Shown: positions 18,454-27,432, counted from the stretch's first letter. The stretch is DNA of 64,000 nt from Nitratireductor aestuarii (GCF_014641695.1 NZ_BMIF01000007.1:208638-272637); one strand, 5' to 3'. Numbers and translations are program-made. Notes: generated by a model from the letters alone, not told the origin.

Positions 18454-20327
18454 TCGGCCGCCTCCGACACTTCGACATCAATGAAACCGCCGGACTGACG
18501 TTGCCAAAGCCGGGCGTAAATGCCGTCGCGCGCCAGGAGTTCCTCATGGGTGCCCTGCTCCACGACCCTTCCCTTGTCGAGAACCACCAGCCGATCCATC
18601 GCCGCAATGGTGGAGAGGCGATGTGCAATCGCGATCACGGTCTTGCCTTCCATCAGGCGGTAGAGATTGTCCTGAATGGCAGCCTCAACCTCGGAATCCA
18701 GCGCGGAAGTTGCCTCGTCCAGGATCAGGATCGGCGCATCCTTCAGCATAACGCGGGCAATGGCTATTCGCTGCCGCTGCCCGCCTGACAGTTTCACACC
18801 CCGATCGCCAACATGCGCGTCGAAGCCCTTGCGTCCCTTTATATCGGCAAGGCTGTCGATGAATTCCAGTGCGCTGGCGCGACGGGCTGCCTCGAGCATC
18901 ATCTCATCTGTCGCATCTGGGCGGCCATAGATGATGTTTTCGCGGACGGAGCGGTGAAGCAGAGACGTATCCTGCGAGACCATGCCGATCTGCGCGCGCA
19001 GGCTGTCCTGCGTAACGTCGGCGATGTCCTGTCCATCAATCAGGATGCGGCCCGACTGCACGTCATAAAACCGCAGCAACAGATTGACGAAAGTGGACTT
19101 TCCGGCGCCGGAACGGCCCACCACACCGATCTTCTCGCCCGGCTTAATGGTCAGCGTCAGGTTCTCGATCACCCCGCCCTTCTTGCCGTAGTGGAAGCTG
19201 ACGTTCTCGAAGGCGATCTCGCCCTTGCTGACGACGATATCCTTCGCACCCGCCCGGTCCTGAACCAGGCGCGGCATGGAGATGGAAGCAATACCGTCCT
19301 GAACCGTGCCGACGTTCTCGAACATCATGGTCATTTCCCACATGATCCACTGGGACATGTTCCAGATGCGCAGGACGAGGCCGATCGCCACCGCGACCGC
19401 TCCGACGCTGATGGCGTCCAGCGACCAGAGGTAGAGCGACAGTGCGCCGACGGTGAAAAGTGCAGCGCCATTCAGCACATAGAGCAGGCTGTAGAAGCTC
19501 GTGATCATCCGCATCTGGGCGTAGACGGTCTTCAGGAAGCCGATCATGCTTTCGCGGGCATAGCTTGCCTCGCGGCCCGCATGCGAGAAAAGCTTCACCG
19601 TCTGGATGTTGGTGTAGCTGTCCACCACGCGACCGGTCATGAGCGAGCGGGCATCGGCCTGCTTCTCAGCCACCTTGCCCAGGCGCGGGATGTAGTAGCG
19701 CAGGAGGCTGACGTATCCAATCAGCCAGAAGACAAGCGGGATGGCCAGACGGAGATCTGCCGAGGCGACGATGATCAGGATGCCCGTGAAATAGACGACG
19801 ACGTAGTTCAGCACGTCGATGAGCTTCATGACGAACTCGCGCACGGCGAGCGCCGTCTGCATCAGCTTGGTGGCGATGCGACCGGCGAATTCGTCCTGAT
19901 AGAAGGTCATGGACTGCTTGAGCAGGTAGCGGTGCACGTCCCAGCGGATGCGCATGGGATAGTTGCCCATCAATACCTGGTGGGTGACGAGCGAGTGCAG
20001 GAAAACCGCAACCGGGAGCAGGATCAGAGCCACCGCTCCCATGGCCACGAGCTTCAGTCCTTCGTTGGAGAAGAAATGCGCGCGGTCCTGCACTGCCAGC
20101 CAGTCAACGATATTGCCAAGGAAGGCGAACATCCAGACTTCCGTGATGGCGATCATGGTCATGAGGGCGGCGGAGACCCCAATCCAGAACCACGAGCCAC
20201 GGGTAAAATGCACACAGAATGCAAAAAGCGTGCGCGGAGGCTCCTGCGGATCCGCGCTGGGAAAGGGGTTGAGGCGATCTTCGAAATAGCCGTAGATCGC
20301 GTCAAGAAGTCTGCGCCGAGAAGGCAT
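18450..20327 (-). CDS. ABC exporter, fused permease and ATPase (first of a pair)
   Basis: This 625-residue paralogue of the next gene has the same layout: membrane domain with the coupling-helix region FYQDEFAGRIATK, then Walker A GRSGAGKST, signature LSGGQRQR, Walker B ILILDEATSALD and AIAHR. The start is uncertain: ATG at 20327, ATG at 20333 and GTG at 20339 are all in frame, none with a strong ribosome binding site, and I favour 20327. It is the first gene of the two-gene operon; the 269 bases upstream, shared with trmL, hold the promoter. Confidence 0.88.
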   Translation of the reverse strand: MPSRRRLLDAIYGYFEDRLNPFPSADPQEPPRTLFAFCVHFTRGSWFWIGVSAALMTMIAITEVWMFAFLGNIVDWLAVQDRAHFFSNEGLKLVAMGAVALILLPVAVFLHSLVTHQVLMGNYPMRIRWDVHRYLLKQSMTFYQDEFAGRIATKLMQTALAVREFVMKLIDVLNYVVVYFTGILIIVASADLRLAIPLVFWLIGYVSLLRYYIPRLGKVAEKQADARSLMTGRVVDSYTNIQTVKLFSHAGREASYARESMIGFLKTVYAQMRMITSFYSLLYVLNGAALFTVGALSLYLWSLDAISVGAVAVAIGLVLRIWNMSQWIMWEMTMMFENVGTVQDGIASISMPRLVQDRAGAKDIVVSKGEIAFENVSFHYGKKGGVIENLTLTIKPGEKIGVVGRSGAGKSTFVNLLLRFYDVQSGRILIDGQDIADVTQDSLRAQIGMVSQDTSLLHRSVRENIIYGRPDATDEMMLEAARRASALEFIDSLADIKGRKGFDAHVGDRGVKLSGGQRQRIAIARVMLKDAPILILDEATSALDSEVEAAIQDNLYRLMEGKTVIAIAHRLSTIAAMDRLVVLDKGRVVEQGTHEELLARDGIYARLWQRQSGGFIDVEVSEAAE

Positions 20328-20596
20328 TATCATTCTCACTAATGGGTAACGACTGAAATGGGTTTTCGCTTACTCCCATTCCAGCCGTCAGTCACTCAGA
20401 TCATTGTTGCGGTTCGCAGCAAAGCGCGCGTCCAGCTTGCCCCAGGCCTAGCTTCGTGCCCAGAGCTGAGGCAAAGGCTCCTGACAGCGGTGTGACAGGT
20501 GCTTGTCCATATCTGCCTCCAGCGGTTATAGCAGGTCCAGCAGGCGGGCAAACCAGGGTGTAAGCCGTTTATTCTGCTAACCAAAACGAGAGACCA

Positions 20597-21067
20597 ATGG
20601 TCGAGACCGGACTGCACATCGCCCTTTTTCAACCCGACATTGCCGGTAATACGGGCGCGATCATGCGGCTTGCTGCCTGCATGGGATTGACGGTTGACCT
20701 CATCGAACCGGCGGGCTTCGACGTCTCGGACAGGAACCTCAAGCGCGCCGGAATGGATTATCTGGAAATGGCGACGCTAGTGCGCCACCGCTCGTGGGAA
20801 GCGTTCGAGGAGTGGCGCAAGAGCGAAGGCCGTCGACTGGTTCTCTTCACCACCACGGGTGCTGCTCCCTACACCCAGTTCCAGTTTCAGGAGCAGGACA
20901 TCCTGCTCTTCGGGCGGGAGTCAGCCGGTGTGCCGGACTATGTGCACGAGACCGCCGAGGCGCGGGTGATCATCCCGATGCGGCCCGGCGCACGAAGCCT
21001 CAACCTCGCCATGGCTGCCGCCATCGGCAGCGGTGAAGCGATCAGACAGCTTGGACCCGCAGGTTGA
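20597..21067 (+). CDS. trmL: tRNA (cytidine/uridine(34)-2'-O)-methyltransferase
   Basis: The 156-residue SPOUT-fold protein starts LHIALFQPDIAGNTGAIMRLAA and has LLFGRESAGVP and IPMRPGARSLNLA, the knot motifs of TrmL. TrmL methylates the 2'-O of the wobble base in tRNA-Leu isoacceptors using S-adenosylmethionine. Length and motifs match the family. It is a single plus-strand gene divergent from the ABC exporter pair. Confidence 0.95.
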   Translation: MVETGLHIALFQPDIAGNTGAIMRLAACMGLTVDLIEPAGFDVSDRNLKRAGMDYLEMATLVRHRSWEAFEEWRKSEGRRLVLFTTTGAAPYTQFQFQEQDILLFGRESAGVPDYVHETAEARVIIPMRPGARSLNLAMAAAIGSGEAIRQLGPAG

Positions 21068-21128
21068 ATCAAAGTCTCAGCCGCATGAATCAATCTCTCA
21101 CCAGCTAGCTCTAACGCGTTGACGTGAT

Positions 21129-21605
21129 TCACCAATACGGGTGTGGGGGGACGCCCTCAAAGATTTCCGCAAGACGCCTGCGGGTTCCGGACGTGGTTGC
21201 CTCCGGCAGTGAATCGAGCGGATAGAAACCGGCTTCTGCGATCTCGCGATTGGGGACGACGGTTCCAAGCGAGCGGAAATTCCTGACGAGGTAGATCGCC
21301 ACATGATCCCGGCGGCTCGCCTGCCGGTTCAGGTGGATCGATCTCAGCTCCGGTGAGCCCTCCATCAGGATCCTCCCCTCCTCCTCAAGCTCCCGCGCGA
21401 GCGCCTCCTCCATGGTCTCACCTGGCTCCACGCCACCGCCCGGCAGCTGGAAGCCGGGCACGTAGGTATGGCGGACCAGCAGCACGGAATTGCTATTCTC
21501 ATCATAGACCACCCCACGGGCACCGAGTGTCATCGGCCGCGACAGCAGGAACCATGTGTGAAGGAGCCGCACGATGGCTCTCGTCTTGATGGGGATAGCC
21601 GACAT
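21129..21605 (-). CDS. Nudix hydrolase
   Basis: The 158-residue protein carries LPGGGVEPGETMEEALARELEEE, a Nudix box whose REUxEE part reads RELEEE, followed by G instead of the more usual hydrophobic pattern. An N-terminal stretch (RLLHTWFLLSRPMTLGARGVV) is typical of a subgroup of Rhizobiales Nudix proteins. The substrate is unknown. ATG 21605 is used; a GTG at 21614 is an alternative. It lies convergent with trmL. Confidence 0.88.
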   Translation of the reverse strand: MSAIPIKTRAIVRLLHTWFLLSRPMTLGARGVVYDENSNSVLLVRHTYVPGFQLPGGGVEPGETMEEALARELEEEGRILMEGSPELRSIHLNRQASRRDHVAIYLVRNFRSLGTVVPNREIAEAGFYPLDSLPEATTSGTRRRLAEIFEGVPPHPYW

Positions 21606-21718
21606 GAAAATCACTCTGTTCGTAAGGCTTTATCTGGCAATGCTGATACGCATGACGTTACGCGTCATTGCGGCAAAATTCGATTCCGATTTTCGTGGCA
21701 CTGCTATAGACAGGACAG

Positions 21719-22645
21719 ATGTTCAGACTAGCGCATTTTTCCGACATTCACCTTGGCCCGCTTCCTGACGTGCGGCTGCGGGACCTCGTCTCGAAACGCA
21801 TCACGGGCTACATCAACTGGCACCGCCACCGGAAAATCGCGCTCGACAATGGCATCATCGACAGCCTGAGCGACGACATGCTGGCCGCCAAGCCGGACCA
21901 CATCGCGCTCTCGGGCGACCTCGTGAACCTCGGCCTCAACAAGGAAATCGAGATGGCGGCCATCTGGCTGCAGGGGCTGGGGTCCCCCGACAATGTCTCC
22001 GTCGTGCCCGGCAATCACGATGCCTATGTGCGCGGGTCGCTCCGCCGATCCTGCGAGGCCTGGGGGCCATACATGACAGGCGACGGCGTCAGCGATCCGG
22101 TGCGGCCGGACAGTTTTCCTTACCTCAGGGTGCGGGGGCCGATGGCGCTGATCGGGCTTTCGTCAGCCAGGGCGACTGCCCCCTTCATGGCAAGCGGTTA
22201 TTTCCGTGAGCGGCAGGCGAAGGCCACGGCAACGCTCCTCGACCAGACTCGCGAACTCGGTCTCTTCCGCGTGCTGATGATCCACCATCCGCCCGTCCAT
22301 GGCTCCACGAGCCCGCACAAGCGGCTCTTCGGCATCACACGGTTTCAGAAGATGGTGTGGGAGCATGGCGCGGACCTCATCCTCCATGGCCACACCCATT
22401 TGCCTACCATCCACTATATGACCGGTCCGGGCGGCACCCAGATCCCTGTGGTAGGCGTCGCTGCCGCCGGTCAGGCACACGGGTCGGCCAAGCCGCCCGC
22501 GCACTACAATCTCTTCGAGATTGACGGCAGGGCTGGAGCCTGGGACGTGCAGCTGACCCGTCGCGGATCGGTGATCCCCGGTGGCGAAATCGTGGAACTG
22601 TCGCGGCAGACAATCATCGCGCCAGGCCAGGCTGCAGCTGGCTGA
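21719..22645 (+). CDS. Metallophosphoesterase (calcineurin-like)
   Basis: The 308-residue protein has the full set of dinuclear metal motifs: FSDIHLGP (D-x-H), LSGDLVN (G-D), GNHDAY (G-N-H-D), IHHPP and HGHTHLP (G-H-x-H). It could be a cyclic nucleotide or lipid-related phosphodiesterase; a conserved Rhizobiales position but no known substrate. It is a single gene, convergent with the next gene with 4 bases between the stops. Confidence 0.9.
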   Translation: MFRLAHFSDIHLGPLPDVRLRDLVSKRITGYINWHRHRKIALDNGIIDSLSDDMLAAKPDHIALSGDLVNLGLNKEIEMAAIWLQGLGSPDNVSVVPGNHDAYVRGSLRRSCEAWGPYMTGDGVSDPVRPDSFPYLRVRGPMALIGLSSARATAPFMASGYFRERQAKATATLLDQTRELGLFRVLMIHHPPVHGSTSPHKRLFGITRFQKMVWEHGADLILHGHTHLPTIHYMTGPGGTQIPVVGVAAAGQAHGSAKPPAHYNLFEIDGRAGAWDVQLTRRGSVIPGGEIVELSRQTIIAPGQAAAG

Positions 22646-22649
22646 CGCT

Positions 22650-23249
22650 TCAGAACACTCTCTGCATCACCCGCGCGAACTCATCCGAGAGCACCAGGAA
22701 GATCAGCCCTGCTCCGATCACCGCTCCTGTCAGCAGCGCCAGTAGACCTTTCCAGAAGCTGCCGGCAGTAGATGCGTCACCTTCCCGACGGGGAAGCTTC
22801 TGCGCACCACGCGGCAACGGAAGGACATCACCGTCGATCATCCGCTGACGCTCGACCATTCGTTCAGCAATGTAGAGGGTGACCTGATCCACGACCGTCT
22901 GCAGATCGGCAGTCTCAGCCAGCACAACCCGGCCCAAGCGGGTGTCGCGGACGAAGCGGTAGGTGCGGCGATCCCGGCCGAGCGCTACGTGGGCAACGGC
23001 ATCGATCCATAGACGCGGCTGTTCCCCGTTCGAAATGACAAAATCGAAGGAAGGATCGTCGGCCGGCACCTCGGCGAAAACCGGCTCAAGCTCGTGGGCG
23101 AGCATTTCCAGACGTGTTCGACTTGCTTCGCGTATGTCGACCACCACATCCGCCTTGTCGGCGGCGATGTTCTTGACGTCGCGAATGGCGTCGGCAAGGC
23201 GGCGCCCCTTTGGCGCATCCTGCAGGAGACTGCGGCCTGCGTCACTCAT
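22650..23249 (-). CDS. Conserved protein with one C-terminal membrane helix
   Basis: The 199-residue protein has a soluble N-terminal part with charged helices (SRTRLEMLAHELEPVF), a middle of beta character around RLWIDAVAHVALGRDRRTYRFVRDTR, and one membrane helix near the C-terminus (FWKGLLALLTGAVIGAGLIF). It is therefore probably a tail-anchored cytosolic protein. I recognise it only as a conserved alphaproteobacterial protein without a function. The start at 23249 has GGAG eight bases upstream. Confidence 0.75.
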   Translation of the reverse strand: MSDAGRSLLQDAPKGRRLADAIRDVKNIAADKADVVVDIREASRTRLEMLAHELEPVFAEVPADDPSFDFVISNGEQPRLWIDAVAHVALGRDRRTYRFVRDTRLGRVVLAETADLQTVVDQVTLYIAERMVERQRMIDGDVLPLPRGAQKLPRREGDASTAGSFWKGLLALLTGAVIGAGLIFLVLSDEFARVMQRVF

Positions 23250-23347
23250 ACGATAAACTCCACGCGGCATGCACAAGGATAGTTAGCACGAGATAGAGGC
23301 AAAGACATTACCCCACTGTGCTGTACGTGGCACTGGTCAGCGCGAAG

Positions 23348-24115
23348 TCAATCGCGGGTGATGATGCTCGCCATCGCTTCCGGTGCTTCCAGCGGCAGCA
23401 TGTGCCCGCAGCCGGATTGCCGTACGAGATGAAAAGATGCGGGGGCGCCTTCCGCCTGAACGAACGGAAGCACCGGATCAAGTTCGCCCCAGACGAGCGT
23501 GACGGGCATGGATAGAGAAGCCAGCTGCTCAGGCGTGAATGCACCTTGCCGCCCATTCCGCACGATGCGTGAGAGCAGAACCTTGAGCGCATCCAATTGT
23601 CCGGGGACCGCCCGTTCGGCTGCCATCTGCCTGATTGCGGAGCCTGGCGGCACGAAATCCGGCGTCGCCATTGCCCGCAGGCTTGACGCTATTTCCTCGG
23701 CTGAAGCGGCATGAGCCAGATCTTTCAGCAGTGCGGCATTGATTTCCGGCCCGAAACCACCAGGGCCCAGAAGCGTCAACCGTGAGATACGTTGCGGCTG
23801 GAAGAGCCCCATGAGAACCGCCACCGCGCCGCCAAGCGAGTGTCCCACCACATGAGCATGGCTCACGCCTCTCTGCTCCAGGTCGGCGAGTATCAGTTTG
23901 GCAAACTGCGGGGCGGCACCCTCACCAAGCGCTTCTAACGACTGCCCGTGCCCCGGCAGATCATAAGCAAGAATATGGTCGGAAGGGTCGAGAAACGTTC
24001 GCACCTCATCCCATATATGGTGGCTGCCGCCAAACCCATGCAGCAAAACGAGGGCCGAAGGGCCCTCGCCTGTTTCATCCGCGAAAAGGTTTACGCTGTC
24101 CATGGGATTGACCAT
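23348..24115 (-). CDS. Alpha/beta-fold hydrolase
   Basis: The 255-residue protein has the oxyanion-hole motif LLHGFGGSHHIW, the nucleophile elbow GHSLGG, an acid after the sixth strand (WGELDPVLP) and the catalytic histidine in GCGHMLPLEAPE. It resembles the lipase/acetoin-dehydrogenase-E2-like hydrolases, but no lipoyl domain is present and the substrate is unknown. ATG 24115 has GAGGAG nine bases upstream. Confidence 0.88.
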   Translation of the reverse strand: MVNPMDSVNLFADETGEGPSALVLLHGFGGSHHIWDEVRTFLDPSDHILAYDLPGHGQSLEALGEGAAPQFAKLILADLEQRGVSHAHVVGHSLGGAVAVLMGLFQPQRISRLTLLGPGGFGPEINAALLKDLAHAASAEEIASSLRAMATPDFVPPGSAIRQMAAERAVPGQLDALKVLLSRIVRNGRQGAFTPEQLASLSMPVTLVWGELDPVLPFVQAEGAPASFHLVRQSGCGHMLPLEAPEAMASIITRD

Positions 24116-24167
24116 CGTGCCGCTCTCCTCTCGTCACGGCATTCAACCTCACCCGGACGATCAGCGA

Positions 24168-25874
24168 TCAGCTGATGACGCGGTTCGCCGCCGAGACCAC
24201 AGCTTCCAGCGACGCGGTCACGATGTTGGTGTTGATGCCAACGCCGAAGAGCTTGCCGTTCGGATGCTCGACTTCCATGTAGCAGATCGCGGCAGCGTCA
24301 GCACCCTTCTGCAGTGAGTGCTCGGAGTAGTCGACAACCGTCATCGGGATGCCGACGTACTGCGAAAGCGCATTGACGAAGCCGTCGATCGGGCCGGTGC
24401 CATGGCCGGAGATCTTCACTTCCTTGCCATTGTCCAGAATGTGAGCCTCAACGACGCGACGACCCCTCACCTCGGTGTCCGGGAAGGTCTGATGATCCAC
24501 GAACTTCAGGCGACCGCTCGGCTGCTTGACGTAGAGATCCAGGAAGCGCTCGTAGATCTGGCGCGACGGCAGTTCCTTGCCCTCGGCGTCGGCGATCGCC
24601 TGGATATCTTCGCGGAATTCGATCTGCAGGTTGCGCGGCAGGTTCAGACCGTAGTCAGCCTGCAGGATGTAAGCGATGCCGCCTTTGCCAGACTGCGAGT
24701 TGATGCGGATGATCGCCTCGTAGGTGCGGCCAACGTCCTGCGGATCAATCGGCAGGTACGGAACTTCCCACTGCTCCTTGTTGGAGGTGGAGATCGCCTT
24801 CATCCCCTTGTTGATCGCGTCCTGGTGCGATCCGGAGAATGCCGTGTAGACCAGTTCGCCAACATAGGGGTGACGCTCGGGGATCCGCAGCTGGTTGGAG
24901 TACTCGTAGACTTCCTTCATCCGGTTGATGTCGCGGCAGTCGAGCTCAGGATCCACGCCCTGCGTGTACATGTTCAGGGCCAGCGTGACGATGTCGACGT
25001 TGCCAGTGCGCTCGCCGTTGCCGAACAATGTGCCTTCCACGCGGTCCGCGCCTGCCATCAGGGCGAGCTCGGTCGCGGCAACGCCCGTGCCACGGTCATT
25101 ATGCGGATGCACCGACATGATGACGGAGTCGCGACGGTCGATGTTGCGGCACATCCATTCGATCTGATCGGCATAGATGTTCGGTGTCGACATCTCGACC
25201 GTCGCCGGCAGGTTGAGGATCAGCTTGTTCTCGGGCGTCGGATTGATGATCTCGATAACAGCGTTGCTGATCTCCAGCGCCACCTCGAGCTCGGTACCAG
25301 TAAAGCTCTCCGGCGAATATTCGAAGCGGTAGCCACCGCCGGCCTTGGCGGCCATGTCGGTGATCATCTTGGCTGCATCAGTGGCGATTTCCTTGATGCC
25401 GGCCACGTCCTTGGCGAAAACAACGCGACGCTGCAACTCGCTCGTGGAGTTGTAGAAATGCACGATGGGGTTCTTCGCGCCTTCCAGAGCCTCAAAGGTC
25501 TGGGTGATCAGCTCCGGGCGGCACTGGACCAGCACCTGGAGCGAGACATCGTCCGGCACATTGGCTTCTTCGATGCACCAGCGGGCAAAGTCGAAGTCAG
25601 TCTGCGAGGCAGACGGGAAGCCGATTTCGATTTCCTTGAAGCCCATGTCGAGCAGCAGCGCGAACATGCGAGCCTTGCGGTCGTGTCCCATGGGATCAAC
25701 CAGGGCCTGATTGCCGTCGCGCAGATCAACCGAACACCAGATCGGCGCCTTTTCGATGCGCTTCGAGGGCCAGGTGCGATCCGGCAGGTTTACGAACGGA
25801 TAGGGCTGGTACTTGCGGCTTGCATCGTCCATCCCCTTACGACCGAACTGGGGATGCTGGTTCTTCACGTCCAT
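24168..25874 (-). CDS. leuA: 2-isopropylmalate synthase
   Basis: LeuA condenses acetyl-CoA with 2-oxoisovalerate, the first committed step of leucine synthesis. The 568-residue protein is the long form: a TIM-barrel catalytic domain with VDLRDGNQALVDP and HPHNDRGTGVAA metal-binding motifs, and a C-terminal allosteric domain with HGTGPIDGFVNAL. The start at 25874 follows AGGAG. The 225 bases upstream encode a leucine-rich leader peptide and mutually exclusive hairpins, so the gene is probably controlled by ribosome-mediated attenuation, and leucine should also inhibit the enzyme through the C-terminal domain. Confidence 0.96.
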   Translation of the reverse strand: MDVKNQHPQFGRKGMDDASRKYQPYPFVNLPDRTWPSKRIEKAPIWCSVDLRDGNQALVDPMGHDRKARMFALLLDMGFKEIEIGFPSASQTDFDFARWCIEEANVPDDVSLQVLVQCRPELITQTFEALEGAKNPIVHFYNSTSELQRRVVFAKDVAGIKEIATDAAKMITDMAAKAGGGYRFEYSPESFTGTELEVALEISNAVIEIINPTPENKLILNLPATVEMSTPNIYADQIEWMCRNIDRRDSVIMSVHPHNDRGTGVAATELALMAGADRVEGTLFGNGERTGNVDIVTLALNMYTQGVDPELDCRDINRMKEVYEYSNQLRIPERHPYVGELVYTAFSGSHQDAINKGMKAISTSNKEQWEVPYLPIDPQDVGRTYEAIIRINSQSGKGGIAYILQADYGLNLPRNLQIEFREDIQAIADAEGKELPSRQIYERFLDLYVKQPSGRLKFVDHQTFPDTEVRGRRVVEAHILDNGKEVKISGHGTGPIDGFVNALSQYVGIPMTVVDYSEHSLQKGADAAAICYMEVEHPNGKLFGVGINTNIVTASLEAVVSAANRVIS

Positions 25875-25939
25875 TTAGCTTCACTCCTGGCGGGTACTCA
25901 CCCGCGTCTCCAAATCTGCAATAGCTTTGATGATTCGAT

Positions 25940-26001
25940 GAAGGAGCGTTGCCACACCGGCGTTCGATCGCCGGGCGCTCCTTCAGCGGACCCGGCGATC
26001 G
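25940..26001 (-). promoter_or_regulatory. leuA leader RNA with mutually exclusive hairpins
   Basis: Three competing pairings can be drawn. An 11-base perfect stem joins 25991-26001, at the end of the leader peptide, to 25965-25975. A 6-base stem joins 25969-25974 to 25957-25962. A 9-base stem joins 25976-25984 to 25940-25948 and encloses the 6-base stem. The first excludes the others, which is the logic of an attenuator read by a ribosome stalling on Leu codons. No T-run follows the last stem on the minus strand, so how it stops expression is unclear. Confidence 0.6.
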
Positions 26002-26099
26002 CCGATAAGGCCGAGAAGAAGCGGAGAAAGCAGGAACGTGGCTGCAGCAGTTGTTGCGGCAGCAGGAGAGAACCCGTCTTTGCGATCCTGAATAATCAT
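25983..26099 (-). CDS. leuL: Leucine-rich leader peptide of leuA
   Basis: A 38-codon frame begins ATGATTATTCAG at 26099 and ends TGA at 25983. Residues 22-31 read FLLSPLLLGL, six leucines in ten residues, and the remaining codons run into the first hairpin arm, as in amino-acid attenuators. No ribosome binding site precedes the ATG; instead a good promoter puts the transcript start at or next to it, so the peptide is probably translated from a leaderless mRNA. Leucine shortage would stall the ribosome on the CTT/CTC/CTG cluster and favour the downstream pairing. The name leuL is by role. Confidence 0.7.
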   Translation of the reverse strand: MIIQDRKDGFSPAAATTAAATFLLSPLLLGLIGDRRVR

Positions 26100-26105
26100 G
26101 GAAGT

Positions 26106-26134
26106 TTGATAGCGAAGCGAATTGTCAGACGCAA
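26106..26134 (-). promoter_or_regulatory. Predicted promoter of leuL-leuA
   Basis: On the minus strand TTGCGT (26134-26129) and TATCAA (26111-26106) are separated by exactly 17 bases. The -10 box ends 6 bases before the leader peptide ATG, which places the transcript start on or beside the ATG. The trpL promoter at 31303-31331 has the same geometry. Confidence 0.6.
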
Positions 26135-26216
26135 GTTTTTTTCGCTAGCCTGGTGAAGCCTGATCACCTCAGAATGCGGAGCGGCAGGAGCATGCGAACC
26201 TCACCCCTGCGTAGCT

Positions 26217-26456
26217 TCAAACGTCCGCATGGTGAGCTGCAGTCCTGGCAGCCTGACGTTTCCTGACAGCTTCAGCCTTGCGGTGGGCTTGTAGCGTTTC
26301 GAGCAGATCTGCGCGTTCTTTCTCGAGAGTATCCAGGTTGGCGTATATGCGCCGGAACTCACGGCGATGGCGTAGCAACACCACACGGAAAAAACAGAGC
26401 ACGCCGACAAGGAACAGGAGTTGAATGACAAAATATTCCCATCCCTGAGGCATCAT
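26217..26456 (-). CDS. Small membrane protein with coiled-coil tail
   Basis: The 79-residue product begins with one hydrophobic helix (YFVIQLLFLVGVLCFFRVVLL) and continues as a charged, probably coiled-coil tail (LDTLEKERADLLETLQAHRKAE). Its ATG overlaps the stop of the upstream gene, so both are translated together. Family unknown. A shadow frame in another phase covers the same bases but is less hydrophobic and lacks coupling. Confidence 0.55.
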   Translation of the reverse strand: MMPQGWEYFVIQLLFLVGVLCFFRVVLLRHRREFRRIYANLDTLEKERADLLETLQAHRKAEAVRKRQAARTAAHHADV

Positions 26457-26773
26457 CCTGCTCCGTTTCGATAGCCGAAAGCCGCTTCGATCTCATTCTC
26501 CGCCCAGAAATATAGCAACGCGGGCGTAGCCAGGCAAATCAACACACTGACAAGGATGAGCCCGACGCTCACCTGAAGCTCCCCGAAGAACCAACCGAGG
26601 ATCGGGGCCACCACTCCGCCTGCGAAAATTGCAGATCCACATCCTGCGAGGAACGTTGTGAAAGTCTTTGCAACTTCTATTCTCGCCTCCAGCCAACGCC
26701 GCTCTGCCTCTATCTCCGCTTCTGCGGCAGCCAACGCTTTCACCGCAGCATCCAGATTCGTTGGTTCGCTCAT
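26453..26773 (-). CDS. Small protein with two membrane helices
   Basis: The 106-residue product has an N-terminal alpha-helical segment rich in alanine and glutamate (AAEAEIEAERRWLEARIEV), then two membrane helices (about 40-64 and 68-92) and a short tail. Both the helix content and tight coupling to the next gene support a real gene. I do not recognise the family. It sits between the leuA leader and the YciI gene, with about 170 bases of intergenic DNA upstream. Confidence 0.55.
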   Translation of the reverse strand: MSEPTNLDAAVKALAAAEAEIEAERRWLEARIEVAKTFTTFLAGCGSAIFAGGVVAPILGWFFGELQVSVGLILVSVLICLATPALLYFWAENEIEAAFGYRNGAG

Positions 26774-26943
26774 GATGCGCCCCTCCCCGGTGGAGACTAG
26801 CCGGAGGTTGTGTCGACACGCAACTGTCGGTTGATTTTCACAACATTCAGACTTGCCGATGTCGGATTGCTGGGATCAAGATCGTCCTGAGGTGGAAGTT
26901 CATTCTGATAGCTTTGGACGTTTGAACGGATCAGGAGGAAAAA

Positions 26944-27345
26944 ATGCAGTTCATGATGCTGATGATCCCGGGTGGTTATGAAAATGCCGAGCCAGGAACC
27001 ATGCCGCCTGCAGACGGCGTCGACGCAATGATGAAATATAACGAGGAACTGCAGAAGGCGGGGATCCTCAAGGATCTCAACGGGCTGCATCCGCCATCAA
27101 TGGGCGCCCGCGTGTCCTTCGCAACCGGCTCGCCGGTTGTCACGGATGGACCATTCGCAGAGGTCAAGGAGGTGCTCGGCGGCTACTGGGTGATCGAAGT
27201 GGGTTCTCTGCAGGAAGCAATCGAATGGGCGAAAAAGTGCCCGGCGAGTCCTAACGAGACCATTGAGATCCGCCAGATCATGGGCGAAGAAGACTTCTCA
27301 GAAGAAATTCGTAAGGTTGTGCGGAAGTATCCGGACGTGATGTGA
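26944..27345 (+). CDS. YciI-like (DGPF domain) protein
   Basis: The 133-residue protein has MQFMMLMIPGG at the start and VTDGPFAEVKEVLGGYWVIEV in the middle, the signature of the DGPF/YCII-related family. Members form a ferredoxin-like fold and many sit next to ECF sigma factors, though none is here. Function unknown. AGGAGG lies six bases before the ATG. Confidence 0.88.
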   Translation: MQFMMLMIPGGYENAEPGTMPPADGVDAMMKYNEELQKAGILKDLNGLHPPSMGARVSFATGSPVVTDGPFAEVKEVLGGYWVIEVGSLQEAIEWAKKCPASPNETIEIRQIMGEEDFSEEIRKVVRKYPDVM

Positions 27346-27389
27346 GGCTCAGCCTCAAATATTGCACGCGCTCAAGGAATCTGTACATC

Positions 27390-27419
27390 ATTTTGAGCCC
27401 GCTTCAGCGGGCTCAAAAT
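27390..27419. terminator. Perfect 13-base inverted repeat, likely bidirectional terminator
   Basis: ATTTTGAGCCCGC (27390-27402) and GCGGGCTCAAAAT (27407-27419) pair perfectly around a TTCA loop, 45 bases after the YciI stop and just before the next gene's ribosome binding site. Its short A/T flanks lie inside the stem rather than after it, so it may be a weak terminator or a protein site. Confidence 0.5.
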
Positions 27420-27432
27420 GATGGGGAGGCTA

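Noticed and set aside
16738..20342. Long plus-strand frames opposite the ABC exporter pair
   Set aside because: Both exporters have intact motifs on the minus strand; the opposite frames are rich in His, Asp and Arg without domain patterns.
20328..20596. Small RNA gene between the ABC exporters and trmL
   Set aside because: No promoter-terminator pair or recognisable RNA fold could be seen; treated as a shared promoter region.
24318..26156. Long plus-strand open frame (612 codons) opposite leuA
   Set aside because: It is antisense to a gene with clear catalytic motifs and arises from the high GC at third positions; its translation shows no family features.
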